Assembly (NCBI GenBank): GCA_963745405.1
Contig: CAVUWY010000002.1
Location: 2,356,001-2,420,000, forward strand
Direction of reading: 5' to 3'
DNA: 64,000 nucleotides
DNA from: C-114 sp963745405
Lineage (GTDB): Bacteria > Chloroflexota > Limnocylindria > Limnocylindrales > CSP1-4
The notes under the pieces were generated by a model. It was not told the DNA's origin. It was given only the letters and a program-made list of their open reading frames with translations, and searched no databases. Below are positions 44,886 through 52,694 of the stretch, piece after piece; positions within the stretch are counted from its first letter, which is position 1, and every line of letters starts with the position of its first letter. The position numbers were made by a program, and so were the translations under genes.

Positions 44886-45308
44886 GCACGGCCCGAATCC
44901 GCGCTCGAGCGCCTCGTCCCGGTCCCGGCATGATGCCCGGCCCACCCGGCAAGGCCGCCTATTCGTGTCACCTACCCGCAGCACGGGTATCCGCGATCAA
45001 CACGGCGCGGCGACGGCGCGGCGACGGCGCGGCGACGGCGAAGGGCCGAAACGGCGGGGGCGTGGGCTGGTTCCGGCCGGACCGTCGGCGTACCCTAGTC
45101 GTGGAGTTCGAGGCTGTCGTGCGGAACCGTTCGACGGCCGGGCGTCCGGTGGCGGCCGTCGTGCTGCCGTCGGGTCCCGGTCTCGAGTCGGGCCCGTCCC
45201 CACCGTCCGGTCCGCTTCACCGGCGAAGAGGCCACCCGAGCTCCACGCGGAGCCGCCGCATCGTCTTTCGACCGCGGTGGCTCCGCACCCGTACCCTGGA
45301 GGACCCCG
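44886..45308. other. non-coding stretch between methyltransferase and VOC genes
   Basis: I see no supported gene. It holds the 11-bp repeat at 45004-45036, and TACCCT words at about 45091 and 45292; the latter overlaps the GGAGG of the VOC gene. Confidence 0.5.
45004..45036 (+). repeat. 11-bp tandem repeat, three copies
   Basis: GGCGCGGCGAC repeats at 45004, 45015 and 45026 in a non-coding stretch. Confidence 0.85.
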
Positions 45309-45680
45309 ATGTTCCGTGACAGCCATGCGTTTTCCGGTTTCTCGACCGACGACATCGAGGCCGCCAGGGAGTTCTACGGCGGCACGCTCGGTCTCGAGAC
45401 GAGCGAGGGGATGGGCATCCTGCGCCTGCATCTCGCCAACGGTGGGGCGGCGATCGTCTACCCGAAGGACGGCCACGAGCCGGCGACCTTCACGGTCCTG
45501 AACTTCCCGGTCGCGGACATCGAGGCGGCCGTCGATGCGCTCACCGCGGCCGGCGTAACCTTGGAGCGCTACGAGGGGATCGCCCAGGACGAGCGGGGGA
45601 TCGCCACCGAATACCCGCCGCGGATCGCCTGGTTCAAGGACCCGGCGGGCAACATCCTGTCGGTGATCGAAGCCGCCTGA
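45309..45680 (+). CDS. VOC (glyoxalase/bleomycin-resistance) family protein
   Basis: 123 residues with two beta-alpha-beta-beta-beta modules: FSTDDIEAAREFYGGTLGLE...ILRLHLANGGAAIVYP and NFPVADIEAAVDALTAAGV...WFKDPAGNILSVIE. The DPAGN loop and the terminal Glu are the usual metal-side positions. GGAGG (45298-45302) lies 6 nt before the ATG. Substrate unknown; many such small VOC proteins have no assigned function. Confidence 0.88.
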   Translation: MFRDSHAFSGFSTDDIEAAREFYGGTLGLETSEGMGILRLHLANGGAAIVYPKDGHEPATFTVLNFPVADIEAAVDALTAAGVTLERYEGIAQDERGIATEYPPRIAWFKDPAGNILSVIEAA

Positions 45681-45728
45681 GGGCCGACCGGCGCCGCCGT
45701 CGCGATCGGCCCGAGGGGCGCGAGAACG

Positions 45729-46529
45729 CTAGGCCGCGACCGCGACCGGGTGGTCGGCGAAGACATCGAGCGTCGCGTCGCGCCCGCGGACCTCGACGGT
45801 CCGCCGCTCGAGGCCGGTCGTATCGAGGGCGGCCTGGGTGCTCGCCTCGACCGAGATGAGGAGCTCGCCCGCCTTGGCGAGCGAGGCGAGGCGGGCCGTG
45901 GTGTTGACCGGGTCACCAAGAGCGGTGAAATCCGAGATCCTCTCGCTCGAGCCGACCGTCCCGACGTAGGCGATACCGGAGTGGATGCCGGCGCCGACCG
46001 GGATCGGGCCGCTCGACGATGCATCGTCTCGACCCGCGGCGGCCAACAGGGCCCGCCCGGCGGCTATCGCCCTGGCGGCGTGGTCATGGCCCGAGAAGCC
46101 CGGGATGAACAGGCCGATGGCCTCGTCCCCGACGAACTTGTCGACGACCCCGTCGTTCGACGTGATCGCGTCGGCCGCCAGCCGGTAGAACATCGAGAGC
46201 AGGGCGGAGAATTCCGCCGGTCGCAGCTTCTCGCCGAGGCCGGTCGAGCCGCGGATGTCGGCGAACAGCAGCGACAGCTCGACCTCTGCGCCGCGGAGCC
46301 CCTGCTCGCTCAGGTGCTTCATGCAGCTCTTGCAGAGCTGGGCATTCCGCTCCCAGGGCCCGAACCACGGCCGGAGGACGAATCCGCCCATACCCTCGAA
46401 CGGAGCGTGGCACAGCTTGCAGCGCGGCGCGTGCGGCAGATGCCGGAAGGTACGCCGAAGCCGGAGCATGTCCTCGTGCTCTCCGGTCAGGAGCGCTTTC
46501 CACTCCTCGTCGGGACTCGCGTAGCCCAT
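45729..46529 (-). CDS. adenylate cyclase with N-terminal Cys4 domain
   Basis: 266 residues. The N-terminal part has two CxxC pairs, CKLC (Cys37, Cys40) and CKSC (Cys66, Cys69), with FGPWERNAQLC between, probably a zinc site. The class III cyclase domain has all key residues: metal Asp91 (FADIRGST), Asp135 (KFVGDEAIG, with the adenine-selecting Lys131), and DFTALGDPVNTTARL with the catalytic Asn209 and Arg213. It should therefore make cAMP. No membrane helix is present, so it is cytosolic. Leaderless TACACT promoter, 7 nt before the ATG at 46529. Confidence 0.88.
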   Translation of the reverse strand: MGYASPDEEWKALLTGEHEDMLRLRRTFRHLPHAPRCKLCHAPFEGMGGFVLRPWFGPWERNAQLCKSCMKHLSEQGLRGAEVELSLLFADIRGSTGLGEKLRPAEFSALLSMFYRLAADAITSNDGVVDKFVGDEAIGLFIPGFSGHDHAARAIAAGRALLAAAGRDDASSSGPIPVGAGIHSGIAYVGTVGSSERISDFTALGDPVNTTARLASLAKAGELLISVEASTQAALDTTGLERRTVEVRGRDATLDVFADHPVAVAA

Positions 46530-46536
46530 CGGCGAG

Positions 46537-46542
46537 AGTGTA
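46537..46542 (-). promoter_or_regulatory. -10 box TACACT, leaderless promoter of the cyclase gene
   Basis: On the minus strand TACACT, 7 nt, ATG at 46529. Confidence 0.5.
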
Positions 46543-46581
46543 GACGCGGCGCGAGCGACTGACCGTCGAGCGACTGGAACG

Positions 46582-47022
46582 TCAGGGCTCGACGCCGAGG
46601 CGGTCCTCGCAGGCGGTGACCTTGTCGACCGTCGTCGCGTTCCCGAAGCAGGCCAGGAGGTCGTTGTACTGCTTCGTCAGGACAGCGAACTGGCTCATGC
46701 ACGTCCCGAACGCGGGTCCGGTCATCGCCCCGCAGGCCTTGTCTTTGGCGTTCATGGCGGCACTGAGGGCGCCGAGCGCTCGCTGCTGGGCGGCCAGGGC
46801 GGAGGATCCGGCCGCTCCGGGATCGGAGGTCGGCGAGTGCGAGCCGGAGGCGACGAGCCAGATACCGAGGGCGATCGCCGCGACCGCGACGATCGCCACG
46901 GCCGGACCGATCACCCGCCTCGGCGAGGTCGTGGGCTTCGGCGGCTCAGGGGCCGCGGCCCTCGGGCGGGGTACCTGGGTGGCCTTCGGGGACGGCTTCG
47001 CCGGGGTGGCGCTCGGTGACAC
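46582..47022 (-). CDS. single-TM protein with Cys-containing extracytoplasmic domain
   Basis: 146 residues from the GTG at 47022, chosen because TACAGT lies exactly 6 nt upstream; the open frame runs further but over the next gene. A Pro/Ala-rich cytosolic stretch is followed by one membrane helix (IGPAVAIVAVAAIALGIWLV) and a C-terminal helical domain with cysteines in KACGAM, GTCMSQF, LACFG and TACED, likely two disulfides. Not recognised. Confidence 0.6.
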   Translation of the reverse strand: MSPSATPAKPSPKATQVPRPRAAAPEPPKPTTSPRRVIGPAVAIVAVAAIALGIWLVASGSHSPTSDPGAAGSSALAAQQRALGALSAAMNAKDKACGAMTGPAFGTCMSQFAVLTKQYNDLLACFGNATTVDKVTACEDRLGVEP

Positions 47023-47028
47023 GGCCGG

Positions 47029-47034
47029 ACTGTA
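47029..47034 (-). promoter_or_regulatory. -10 box TACAGT, leaderless promoter
   Basis: On the minus strand TACAGT, 6 nt, GTG at 47022. It decides the start of that gene. Confidence 0.45.
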
Positions 47035-47062
47035 CCCGACCTTCGGCGATCGGGCCGCGGGC

Positions 47063-47278
47063 TCAGGCGCGGAGCGAACGCATGTTGAAGGCGATGTCCA
47101 GGACGACCTCGACATCGCACTCGGGGCAGCGATACCGACGAGTCTGACTGACGTGCTCGTGGTCGGCGTCCACGTCGTGGGCGATCGCCTCGCCGAGCTC
47201 CTCCATCTCGACGTCCTTGCCGCCGTGGACATGGCTGACGCGTTCCTCATGGTCGCGCTCGGTGCGGAACATCGACAC
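47063..47278 (-). CDS. small protein with one CxxC motif
   Basis: 71 residues (MSMFRTERDHEERVS...), acidic and His-rich, ending in YRCPECDVEVVLDIAF. The single CPEC pair could form half of a zinc ribbon in a dimer. GTG start at 47278 with AAAGGAG 7-8 nt upstream. No known family; expression is likely given the good ribosome site. Confidence 0.55.
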   Translation of the reverse strand: MSMFRTERDHEERVSHVHGGKDVEMEELGEAIAHDVDADHEHVSQTRRYRCPECDVEVVLDIAFNMRSLRA

Positions 47279-47345
47279 GCTGGATCGCTCCTTTCGTCTT
47301 TCGGTTGTATCCGCTCACGTAGCACCGCGAGCGCGACGCGGCGGA

Positions 47346-47824
47346 TCAGCCGAGGCGGACTCGCGTCGGTCGGATCCGGATCGGCGCGCTGAAGTCGCGC
47401 GCGGTCTGGGTGAAGTCGAGACCCCAGTGAGCGTGCGGCTCGCGGTACTTCGCCACGTAGGCCTCGTTGACGTCCAACGGCGGGATGGTCTCGTCGACCG
47501 CGGCCGTGCCCTCGACGATGAGCCAGTGGTCGCCGTACGGATCGGACTGCAGATGGAACGACACGAGCGGCGAGTGAGCGAGGTTGCGGACCTTCGGGGT
47601 GCCGGGCTGGCTGTAGAAGAACAGGGCCCCACCGTCCCAGAGGAATGAGATCACCGATGACTGGACGCGGCCATCCGGCGCGACGGTCGTCAGCCAGGCG
47701 ACGATGTCACCCTCGAGATGCTCGCGTGCCCAGGCGGCGTCCTCGCGCGCGAGCGCGAGCGACAGCGGGTCGCCCGTGATCGGATCGTTGTCGATCGTGC
47801 CGTCCTCTGCTTCCCCGCAGCCAT
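47346..47824 (-). pseudogene. pyridoxamine 5'-phosphate oxidase-fold protein, start lost by a one-base deletion
   Basis: The coding frame (VAWLTTVAPDGRVQSS, FLWDGGALFFYSQP, KVRNLAHSPLVSFHLQ) is that of a PNPOx-like flavin- or heme-binding split-barrel protein, about 150 residues. No ATG, GTG or TTG exists in frame before it. One extra G in the GGGG run just inside an ATG at 47824 would give MAAGEAEDGTIDNDPITGDP and a 159-residue protein. Family members often bind F420 or FMN, but activity is unproven. The gene lies between tRNA-Arg and the CxxC gene. Confidence 0.65.
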
Positions 47825-47886
47825 GGTAGCCCGTTCGAGTGGTTGGACCGGTAGGTCGTCCGGATCGAAGAGAGAGGATCCGTGCG

Positions 47887-47892
47887 TAGACT
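47887..47892 (+). promoter_or_regulatory. candidate -10 box TAGACT of tRNA-Arg
   Basis: TAGACT lies 11 nt before the mature tRNA 5' end; a -35 is not clear. Confidence 0.35.
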
Positions 47893-47903
47893 GAGCGTCG
47901 CGC

Positions 47904-47979
47904 GTCCCCGTAGCTCAGTGGACAGAGCAACCGCCTTCTAAGCGGAAGGTCGCAGGTTCGAATCCTGCCGGGGACGCCA
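47904..47979 (+). tRNA. tRNA-Arg (anticodon TCT), CCA encoded
   Basis: Acceptor GTCCCCG/CGGGGAC, D arm AGCTCAGTGGACAGAGC, anticodon stem CCGC/GCGG with loop CTTCTAA (anticodon TCT, reads AGA/AGG), T arm GCAGG-TTCGAAT-CCTGC, discriminator G and CCA at 47977-47979. The 27-43 pair is A-A, a mismatch. AGR codons are rare in this genome, so the tRNA serves a minor codon. Confidence 0.94.
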
Positions 47980-48032
47980 TCTGAACGGCGTTTTCTGGAC
48001 AAATCCTGACAGGCCGGGGTGACGGCACGCGG

Positions 48033-48038
48033 TAGACT
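48033..48038 (+). promoter_or_regulatory. candidate -10 box TAGACT of the DHA2 exporter gene
   Basis: TAGACT about 80 nt before the ATG at 48118, whose own Shine-Dalgarno is GAGGAG (48108-48113). Confidence 0.35.
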
Positions 48039-48117
48039 CAGGTGGCCGAGGCTCACCCCCGGTCCTCCGTCGCCGAGCCCAAGGCGACGGGCCTGCCCGA
48101 CCCCAGCGAGGAGCCCC

Positions 48118-49752
48118 ATGTCTCATCCGTCCACGACCGGCGCGGCCGTGAACCTCAGCCCGCGCGCCAAGCTCGAGATCCTCGGGGCGATCCTCCTCGC
48201 CCTGTTCCTGTTCGCCCTCGACCAGACGGTCGTCGGCGTGGCCCTGCCGCGGATCGTCACCGACCTCAACGGCAACGACCTCTACACGTGGGTCGTCACG
48301 ATCTACCTGCTGACGGCCACCATCAGCGGTCCGATCTACGGCAAGTTGTCCGACCTGTTCGGCCGTCGGCCGATCATCATCTTCGCGGTCAGCCTCTTCC
48401 TCATCGCCTCGGTTCTGTCCGGGCTGAGTCAGACGATGTGGCAGCTGATCCTCTTCCGCGGCCTGCAGGGCCTCGGTGGCGGGGCGATCTTCCCGGTCGC
48501 CCTCGCAGTCGTGGCCGACCTGTACACGCCGGCCGAGCGGGGCAAGTACCTTGGCTTCTTCGGCGCCGTCTTCGGGCTCTCGTCGCTCGTCGGGCCTGCC
48601 ATCGGCGGGTTCATCACCGACAACTTCGGGTGGCACTGGATCTTCTTCGTCAACGTGCCGATCGGCCTCGTCTCGCTCGTCATCCTGTGGCGGCTCCTGC
48701 CGGCCATCCGGCGGCCCGACGCGGCCAAGAACATCGACTACGTCGGGGCGGCCGTATTCGCCCTGGCCATCTCGCTGTTCCTCATCGGCCTCACCAACAA
48801 GAGCGGCGGCGAGTGGACCGATCCGGCGGTCGGCGGGCTCATCGCCCTCGGCCTGATCTTCGGTGCCGTGTTCCTGGCGATCGAGTCGCGGGTTCCCGAG
48901 CCGATCGTGCCGCTGTCCCTGTTCCGGAACCGGAGCTTCTCGATCTCGGTCACCTCGATGTTCCTCGTCGGCTTCGGGTTCTTCGGCGCCATCGTCTTCC
49001 TGCCGCGCTGGTTCCAGACGGTCGCCGGGGCGAGCGCGACCGAGTCCGGCTACAACATCCTGCCGCTCCTCGGCGGCCTGATCTTCAGCGCGATCCTGTC
49101 CGGCCAGATCGTGGCCCGGACGGGCCGCTACAAGGTCCTCATGTTCGGTTCGCTCATCCTCCTGGCGGTCGGCCTGTTCCTGATGACCCAGCTCCGGGTC
49201 GACACGAATCGCCAGCTCATGTGGTTGTGGATGTTCATCACCGGCGTCGGCATCGGGCCGTCGTTCGCGGTCTTCACCCTCGTCGTCCAGAACGCCGTCT
49301 CGCCCGATCGGATCGGCGTCGCCACGAGCAGCCTCACGTTCTTCCAGCAGATCGGCGGGACGGTCGGCCTGACGATCTCGAGCACCCTGTTCGCCAGCCG
49401 CCTCGTCGCCGAGATCCCGACCCAGCTGGCCGCGGCGGGAGTCCCGCAAACGGTGATCGACCAGTTCGCGAAAGGCGGGGACACGAGTTCACTGACCGGT
49501 ACGGGCGACCTCGGGGCGGCGATCCTCGCCCAGATCCCGGCCGAGCTCAGGCCGCAGCTCGAGCCGCTCATCCCGAACATCGTCACGGCGATCCACCAGG
49601 CGTTCACGATCGCGCTTGCGTCGACCTTCTGGGTCGGCATCGTCGGGGCCGTCATCGCCGCCGGCTGCGTCCTGCTCCTCCACGAGGAGCCGATGCGGGC
49701 CACGTTCGAGATGGAAGCGCCAGCTGGGGCTCCGGAGGCGGCGGCGGGCTGA
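48118..49752 (+). CDS. MFS drug exporter, DHA2 (14-TM) type
   Basis: 544 residues, EmrB/QacA family proton antiporters that export lipophilic compounds. ATG at 48118 is preceded closely by GAGGAG. Motif D LDQTVVGVALPRI, motif A GKLSDLFGRRPIII, motif C VGPAIGGFITD, FFVNVPIGL and the 14-helix pattern are seen. The C-terminal part has a large loop before the last helix (about 450-500: FAKGGDTSSLTGTG...). No regulator is adjacent; substrate cannot be predicted. Confidence 0.9.
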   Translation: MSHPSTTGAAVNLSPRAKLEILGAILLALFLFALDQTVVGVALPRIVTDLNGNDLYTWVVTIYLLTATISGPIYGKLSDLFGRRPIIIFAVSLFLIASVLSGLSQTMWQLILFRGLQGLGGGAIFPVALAVVADLYTPAERGKYLGFFGAVFGLSSLVGPAIGGFITDNFGWHWIFFVNVPIGLVSLVILWRLLPAIRRPDAAKNIDYVGAAVFALAISLFLIGLTNKSGGEWTDPAVGGLIALGLIFGAVFLAIESRVPEPIVPLSLFRNRSFSISVTSMFLVGFGFFGAIVFLPRWFQTVAGASATESGYNILPLLGGLIFSAILSGQIVARTGRYKVLMFGSLILLAVGLFLMTQLRVDTNRQLMWLWMFITGVGIGPSFAVFTLVVQNAVSPDRIGVATSSLTFFQQIGGTVGLTISSTLFASRLVAEIPTQLAAAGVPQTVIDQFAKGGDTSSLTGTGDLGAAILAQIPAELRPQLEPLIPNIVTAIHQAFTIALASTFWVGIVGAVIAAGCVLLLHEEPMRATFEMEAPAGAPEAAAG

Positions 49753-49794
49753 CGCTCAGGCGCGACCCTCTGGCGCATCGGGCGCTGCCGGACC

Positions 49795-50475
49795 TCAGGG
49801 CCGTCCGGCTGCCTCCCAGGCGGCGACCCAGTCCTTCGCGAACGCGTCCTGGGCCGCGCCGAGCGGGATCGTGCCGTTGCAGACCCGGGCGCGCAGGTAG
49901 TTCTCCAGCCCGTCCTTCTGGGTCGCGCCGACCTTCGTGCCATCCGGCAGCGTCGCCGAGCGCGGCTCGGGCCACAGGTTCCGCGGGTCGCGCGGCGCGC
50001 CGCCGACCTCGAGCGGGATGAGGTGGTCCTCCTCGTACTGGCTGAGGCGCGTGTCGGCGTAGCCGTACTGGGCGATCTGCTTCTTCTTGAGCGCGTTCGT
50101 GTACGACACCGGCGGTCGGACGGTCTTCGTCCAGCCACTCTTGCAGATGGTCCTGCCGAGGTCGGCCGGCGTGACGTCGGGATTGCGGGCGCCGGGCGTG
50201 AGCCTCGGGTCCGGCAGGCCTGGGCCGCCTGCCGAACCACCGGTCTCGGCGCCGATCGATCCCGCCGCCGTCGGCGAGGCTGAGGACTCCGCGCTCGGGC
50301 CGGCGCCGATGGGGCCAGGGGCCACATCCGTGGCGCCAGCGGCATCGCCGATCGAGACGGTCGGTACGGTCGGCGCGAGCGGCGTCCCGGTCGTGGCGTC
50401 GCAGGCCAGCGGGACCAGAGCGATCACGAGGATGGCGGCCCACAACCCGACCCGGTGACCGTGCGCTCCACTCAT
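49795..50475 (-). CDS. lipoprotein with HNH endonuclease-like domain
   Basis: 226 residues. Signal with lipobox PLAC (modified Cys near 25), then a long Gly/Pro/Ser-rich linker and a C-terminal domain containing EDHLIPLEVGGAPRDPRNLWPEP, the ExHxIPLxxGG...NLWPE motif of a compact HNH/betabeta-alpha-metal nuclease family, plus two cysteines (ICKSG, RVCNG). Attached to the membrane outside the cell, so it would act on extracellular nucleic acid. Leaderless TATCCT promoter, 7 nt before the ATG at 50475. It converges with the exporter gene. Confidence 0.75.
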   Translation of the reverse strand: MSGAHGHRVGLWAAILVIALVPLACDATTGTPLAPTVPTVSIGDAAGATDVAPGPIGAGPSAESSASPTAAGSIGAETGGSAGGPGLPDPRLTPGARNPDVTPADLGRTICKSGWTKTVRPPVSYTNALKKKQIAQYGYADTRLSQYEEDHLIPLEVGGAPRDPRNLWPEPRSATLPDGTKVGATQKDGLENYLRARVCNGTIPLGAAQDAFAKDWVAAWEAAGRP

Positions 50476-50482
50476 GGCAACG

Positions 50483-50488
50483 AGGATA
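50483..50488 (-). promoter_or_regulatory. -10 box TATCCT, leaderless promoter of the HNH lipoprotein gene
   Basis: On the minus strand TATCCT, 7 nt, ATG at 50475. Confidence 0.5.
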
Positions 50489-50701
50489 CGGGTCGCGCCC
50501 CCACCGACCAGGTCGGAGGCCTCACCGGACCGCACCGGACCCCACCGTGCTGGTACCCCCGGGGGCGGACGTACCCGGACCGAAGTACGGCTTGGCGGCA
50601 CCTGCTCCGGACCGACACACTCCGGCCAGCAGCGGGCCTCACCACACCCGTGTGTACCCCACGGGACGCGCTGAGCCCACAGGCACTGAACGAGGCAACG
50701 A

Positions 50702-50896
50702 ATGGCATCGATGGCCGTCAATGAACTGGGACCCATGCTCACGGCGACCGAGGTGGCGGAGATGCTCCACCTCCACGTCAACACGGTGAAGCGACTCGGC
50801 GACCGTGGTGAGCTTCCCTTCTATCGCGTCTGCAAGCGGGGCGACCGCCGTTTCCGCCTCGACGACGTGATGGAGTTCCTCGCCCGCAACCGCTGA
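50702..50896 (+). CDS. excisionase-type HTH protein
   Basis: 64 residues, the whole of an HTH_17/MerR-like fold: MLTATEVAEMLHLHVNTVKRLGDRGELPFYRV, then RGDRRFRLDDVMEFL. Such single-domain proteins act as excisionases or as small transcription factors. No integrase is nearby, so a regulatory role is more likely. Alternative ATGs at 50711 and 50735 would keep the domain. GAGG at 50692-50695 precedes the first ATG. The 226-base gap upstream carries only ACCGGAC repeats and a CCCCCGGGGG palindrome (50556-50565). Confidence 0.75.
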   Translation: MASMAVNELGPMLTATEVAEMLHLHVNTVKRLGDRGELPFYRVCKRGDRRFRLDDVMEFLARNR

Positions 50897-51210
50897 TCCC
50901 GGCGGGTCAGCGACCCGCGGATCCAGCGCCGCTCGACGACGGCGCGAACACCAAGATCGACACGCCGCGCCGACCTCGGTCGGCCGCTTCGGCGCGTCCC
51001 GGACCACCGTGGCGATCTCGCACCCGGGGCCCTACGGGGTAGCGCGTCGCAGTAGCGGCAGCCCCTGGTGATCCCGTTCGCGCGCAGGCACGCCCAAACC
51101 TCGTCCAGCAGCACGGACCAGAGCGCCGGAAACTCCCGCCAGGTGGTGGTCGCCGCTACCACCGCCGTCGGACGGGCCGCCACGTCGGTCACGATCACGT
51201 CATAGCTCAT
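50897..51210 (-). pseudogene. remnant of a GyrI-like (AraC effector-binding) protein
   Basis: From an ATG at 51210 the frame reads MSYDVIVTDVAARPTAVVAA, then TTTWREFPALWSVLLDEVWACLR, the start of the GyrI-like small-molecule-binding fold. After about 50 residues the expected conserved block (GRNVMLY..D) is absent and all three frames become low-complexity; the original frame only closes inside the HTH gene on the other strand. A truncated or decayed gene is the best reading. Confidence 0.4.
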
Positions 51211-51275
51211 CCCTCGCCCTGCGCGGTCGTCTGGATCAGCAGGGCACCCCTCGATCTGAAGGCCGGTCGATCGGA

Positions 51276-52592
51276 TCAGCGCGGGAGCGAGGCCAGGGCG
51301 TCGCCGAAGATCTCGAGGCCCTCGAGGATCTCGCCGCCGGTGACGTCGACGGGCGGGATCCAGCGAACGACCTGGTGCTCGGCGCCGCAGCTGAGGACGA
51401 GGAGGCCGCGGTCGGCACAGGCGGCCACGAGGGCGTCGGAGGTCGCGCCGTCGGGCCTGCCGGGGTCGCCGTCCCGGACGAACTCGACCCCGACCATGAG
51501 CCCCGGACCGCGAACGTCGCCGATCCGGTCGTCCTCGGCCGCGATCCGGCGCAGGCCGCTGCTCAGCTCGTCGCCGCGGACGGAGGCGTTCTCGACGAGG
51601 CGCTGCTCGCGGATCGTCCGCAGGACCGCGCGACCCGCCGCACAGGCAACGGGATTGCCCCCGAACGTCGAGCCGTGGGCGCCCTTGCCCCAGCGCTCCT
51701 GGAGCGCTCGGGAGCTGACGACCGCGGATAGGGGCAGGCCGTTGGCGATCGCCTTCGCCAGGCAGACGACATCCGGCTGGATGCCGGCTCGCTCGAACGC
51801 CCACATCCGCCCGGTCCGGGCGAAGCCGGTCTGGACCTCGTCGGCGATGAGGAGCACGCCATTCCTGTCGCAGAAGGCGCGGAGCGCCTGGAGGAACGCC
51901 GCGGGGGCCGGGTAGTAGCCTCCCTCGCCGAGGACCGGCTCGATGAGGATCGCCGCGATCGAGTCGGCCGGGACGGTCGTCGCCGTCAGTGCATCGAGGG
52001 CCGCCAGGCAGGCCTCGGTCGCCCGTGCCTCGTCACCCCCGAAATCGCGGTAGGCGGCGGGGTAGGGCAGTAGGTGGACCTGGGGCAGCAGCGGCTCGTA
52101 GCCGCGCCGGTAGTTGAGGTTCGAGCTCGTGACCGAGGTCGCTCCGAGGGTCCGGCCGTGGAAGGCGCCGCGGAAGGCGACGATCGCCGCCCGCCCGGTG
52201 ACCCGCCGGGCGAGCTTCAGGGCGCCCTCGATCGCCTCGGAGCCCGAGTTGAGGAAGAAGACGGTGTCGAGCGGAGCCGGGAACGTCTCGGCGAGCTCGG
52301 TCGCGAGGCGGACGACGGGCTCCGAGTAGCCGACAGCAGCGGTCGGGGCGATGAGCCGGTCGACCTGCTCGTGGATGGCCGCCGTAACCGCCGGATGGTG
52401 ATGGCCGAGGGCCGAGACCGCGATCCCATTGGCGAAGTCGAGGTACGCCGTTCCGGCAGTGTCGTACAGGCGGTGCCCGACGCCGTGGCTCCAGCTGCGC
52501 TCGAAGTAGCGCCCGAGCACGGGCGTGAGGTGGTCGCGGGACAGGGCCGCGAGATCGAGCGGGGCGTCGTTCCCGCGTGGGGCGGCGGGCAT
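51276..52592 (-). CDS. class III PLP aminotransferase (GabT/ArgD-like)
   Basis: 438 residues. Fold-type I class III aminotransferase: FFLNSGSEAIEGALKLAR, FRGAFHGRTLGA, LIEPVLGEGGYY, the PLP-contacting Asp251 in IADEVQTGFARTG and the Schiff-base Lys280 in CLAKAIANGLP, then STFGGNPVACAAG. The pattern is closest to 4-aminobutyrate aminotransferases, but ornithine and other omega-amine donors are not excluded. A TATACT box lies upstream and GAGGT precedes the ATG at 52592. Confidence 0.9.
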   Translation of the reverse strand: MPAAPRGNDAPLDLAALSRDHLTPVLGRYFERSWSHGVGHRLYDTAGTAYLDFANGIAVSALGHHHPAVTAAIHEQVDRLIAPTAAVGYSEPVVRLATELAETFPAPLDTVFFLNSGSEAIEGALKLARRVTGRAAIVAFRGAFHGRTLGATSVTSSNLNYRRGYEPLLPQVHLLPYPAAYRDFGGDEARATEACLAALDALTATTVPADSIAAILIEPVLGEGGYYPAPAAFLQALRAFCDRNGVLLIADEVQTGFARTGRMWAFERAGIQPDVVCLAKAIANGLPLSAVVSSRALQERWGKGAHGSTFGGNPVACAAGRAVLRTIREQRLVENASVRGDELSSGLRRIAAEDDRIGDVRGPGLMVGVEFVRDGDPGRPDGATSDALVAACADRGLLVLSCGAEHQVVRWIPPVDVTGGEILEGLEIFGDALASLPR

Positions 52593-52624
52593 GCGCGTAC
52601 CTCATCGCGAGGGAGGGTCGGCCG

Positions 52625-52630
52625 AGTATA
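52625..52630 (-). promoter_or_regulatory. -10 box TATACT of the aminotransferase gene
   Basis: On the minus strand TATACT, about 32 nt before the ATG; matches the textbook -10 closely. This promoter and the next one, on the other strand, are back to back. Confidence 0.55.
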
Positions 52631-52682
52631 GGCACGGCTCGGTGAGCGCGGCGAGTGGGCTCGCCGGCCGGTCTCCCGCCCC

Positions 52683-52688
52683 TACAAT
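52683..52688 (+). promoter_or_regulatory. -10 box TACAAT, leaderless promoter of the GMC gene
   Basis: TACAAT, 6 nt, ATG at 52695. Confidence 0.55.
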
Positions 52689-52694
52689 CCGGCG

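Noticed and set aside
47938..49449. A 503-codon minus-strand frame ending in a DSNLRPS-like segment
   Set aside because: Its end is the reverse complement of tRNA-Arg, a well-known false ORF product, and the rest is antisense to the DHA2 exporter.
43414..50475. Methyltransferase and HNH lipoprotein as a restriction-modification pair
   Set aside because: They are 5 kb apart, on unrelated transcripts, and the HNH protein carries a lipoprotein signal, so it is outside the cell.
50702..50896. Excisionase-like HTH as evidence of an integrated mobile element
   Set aside because: No integrase, att-like repeat or change in composition is visible nearby.
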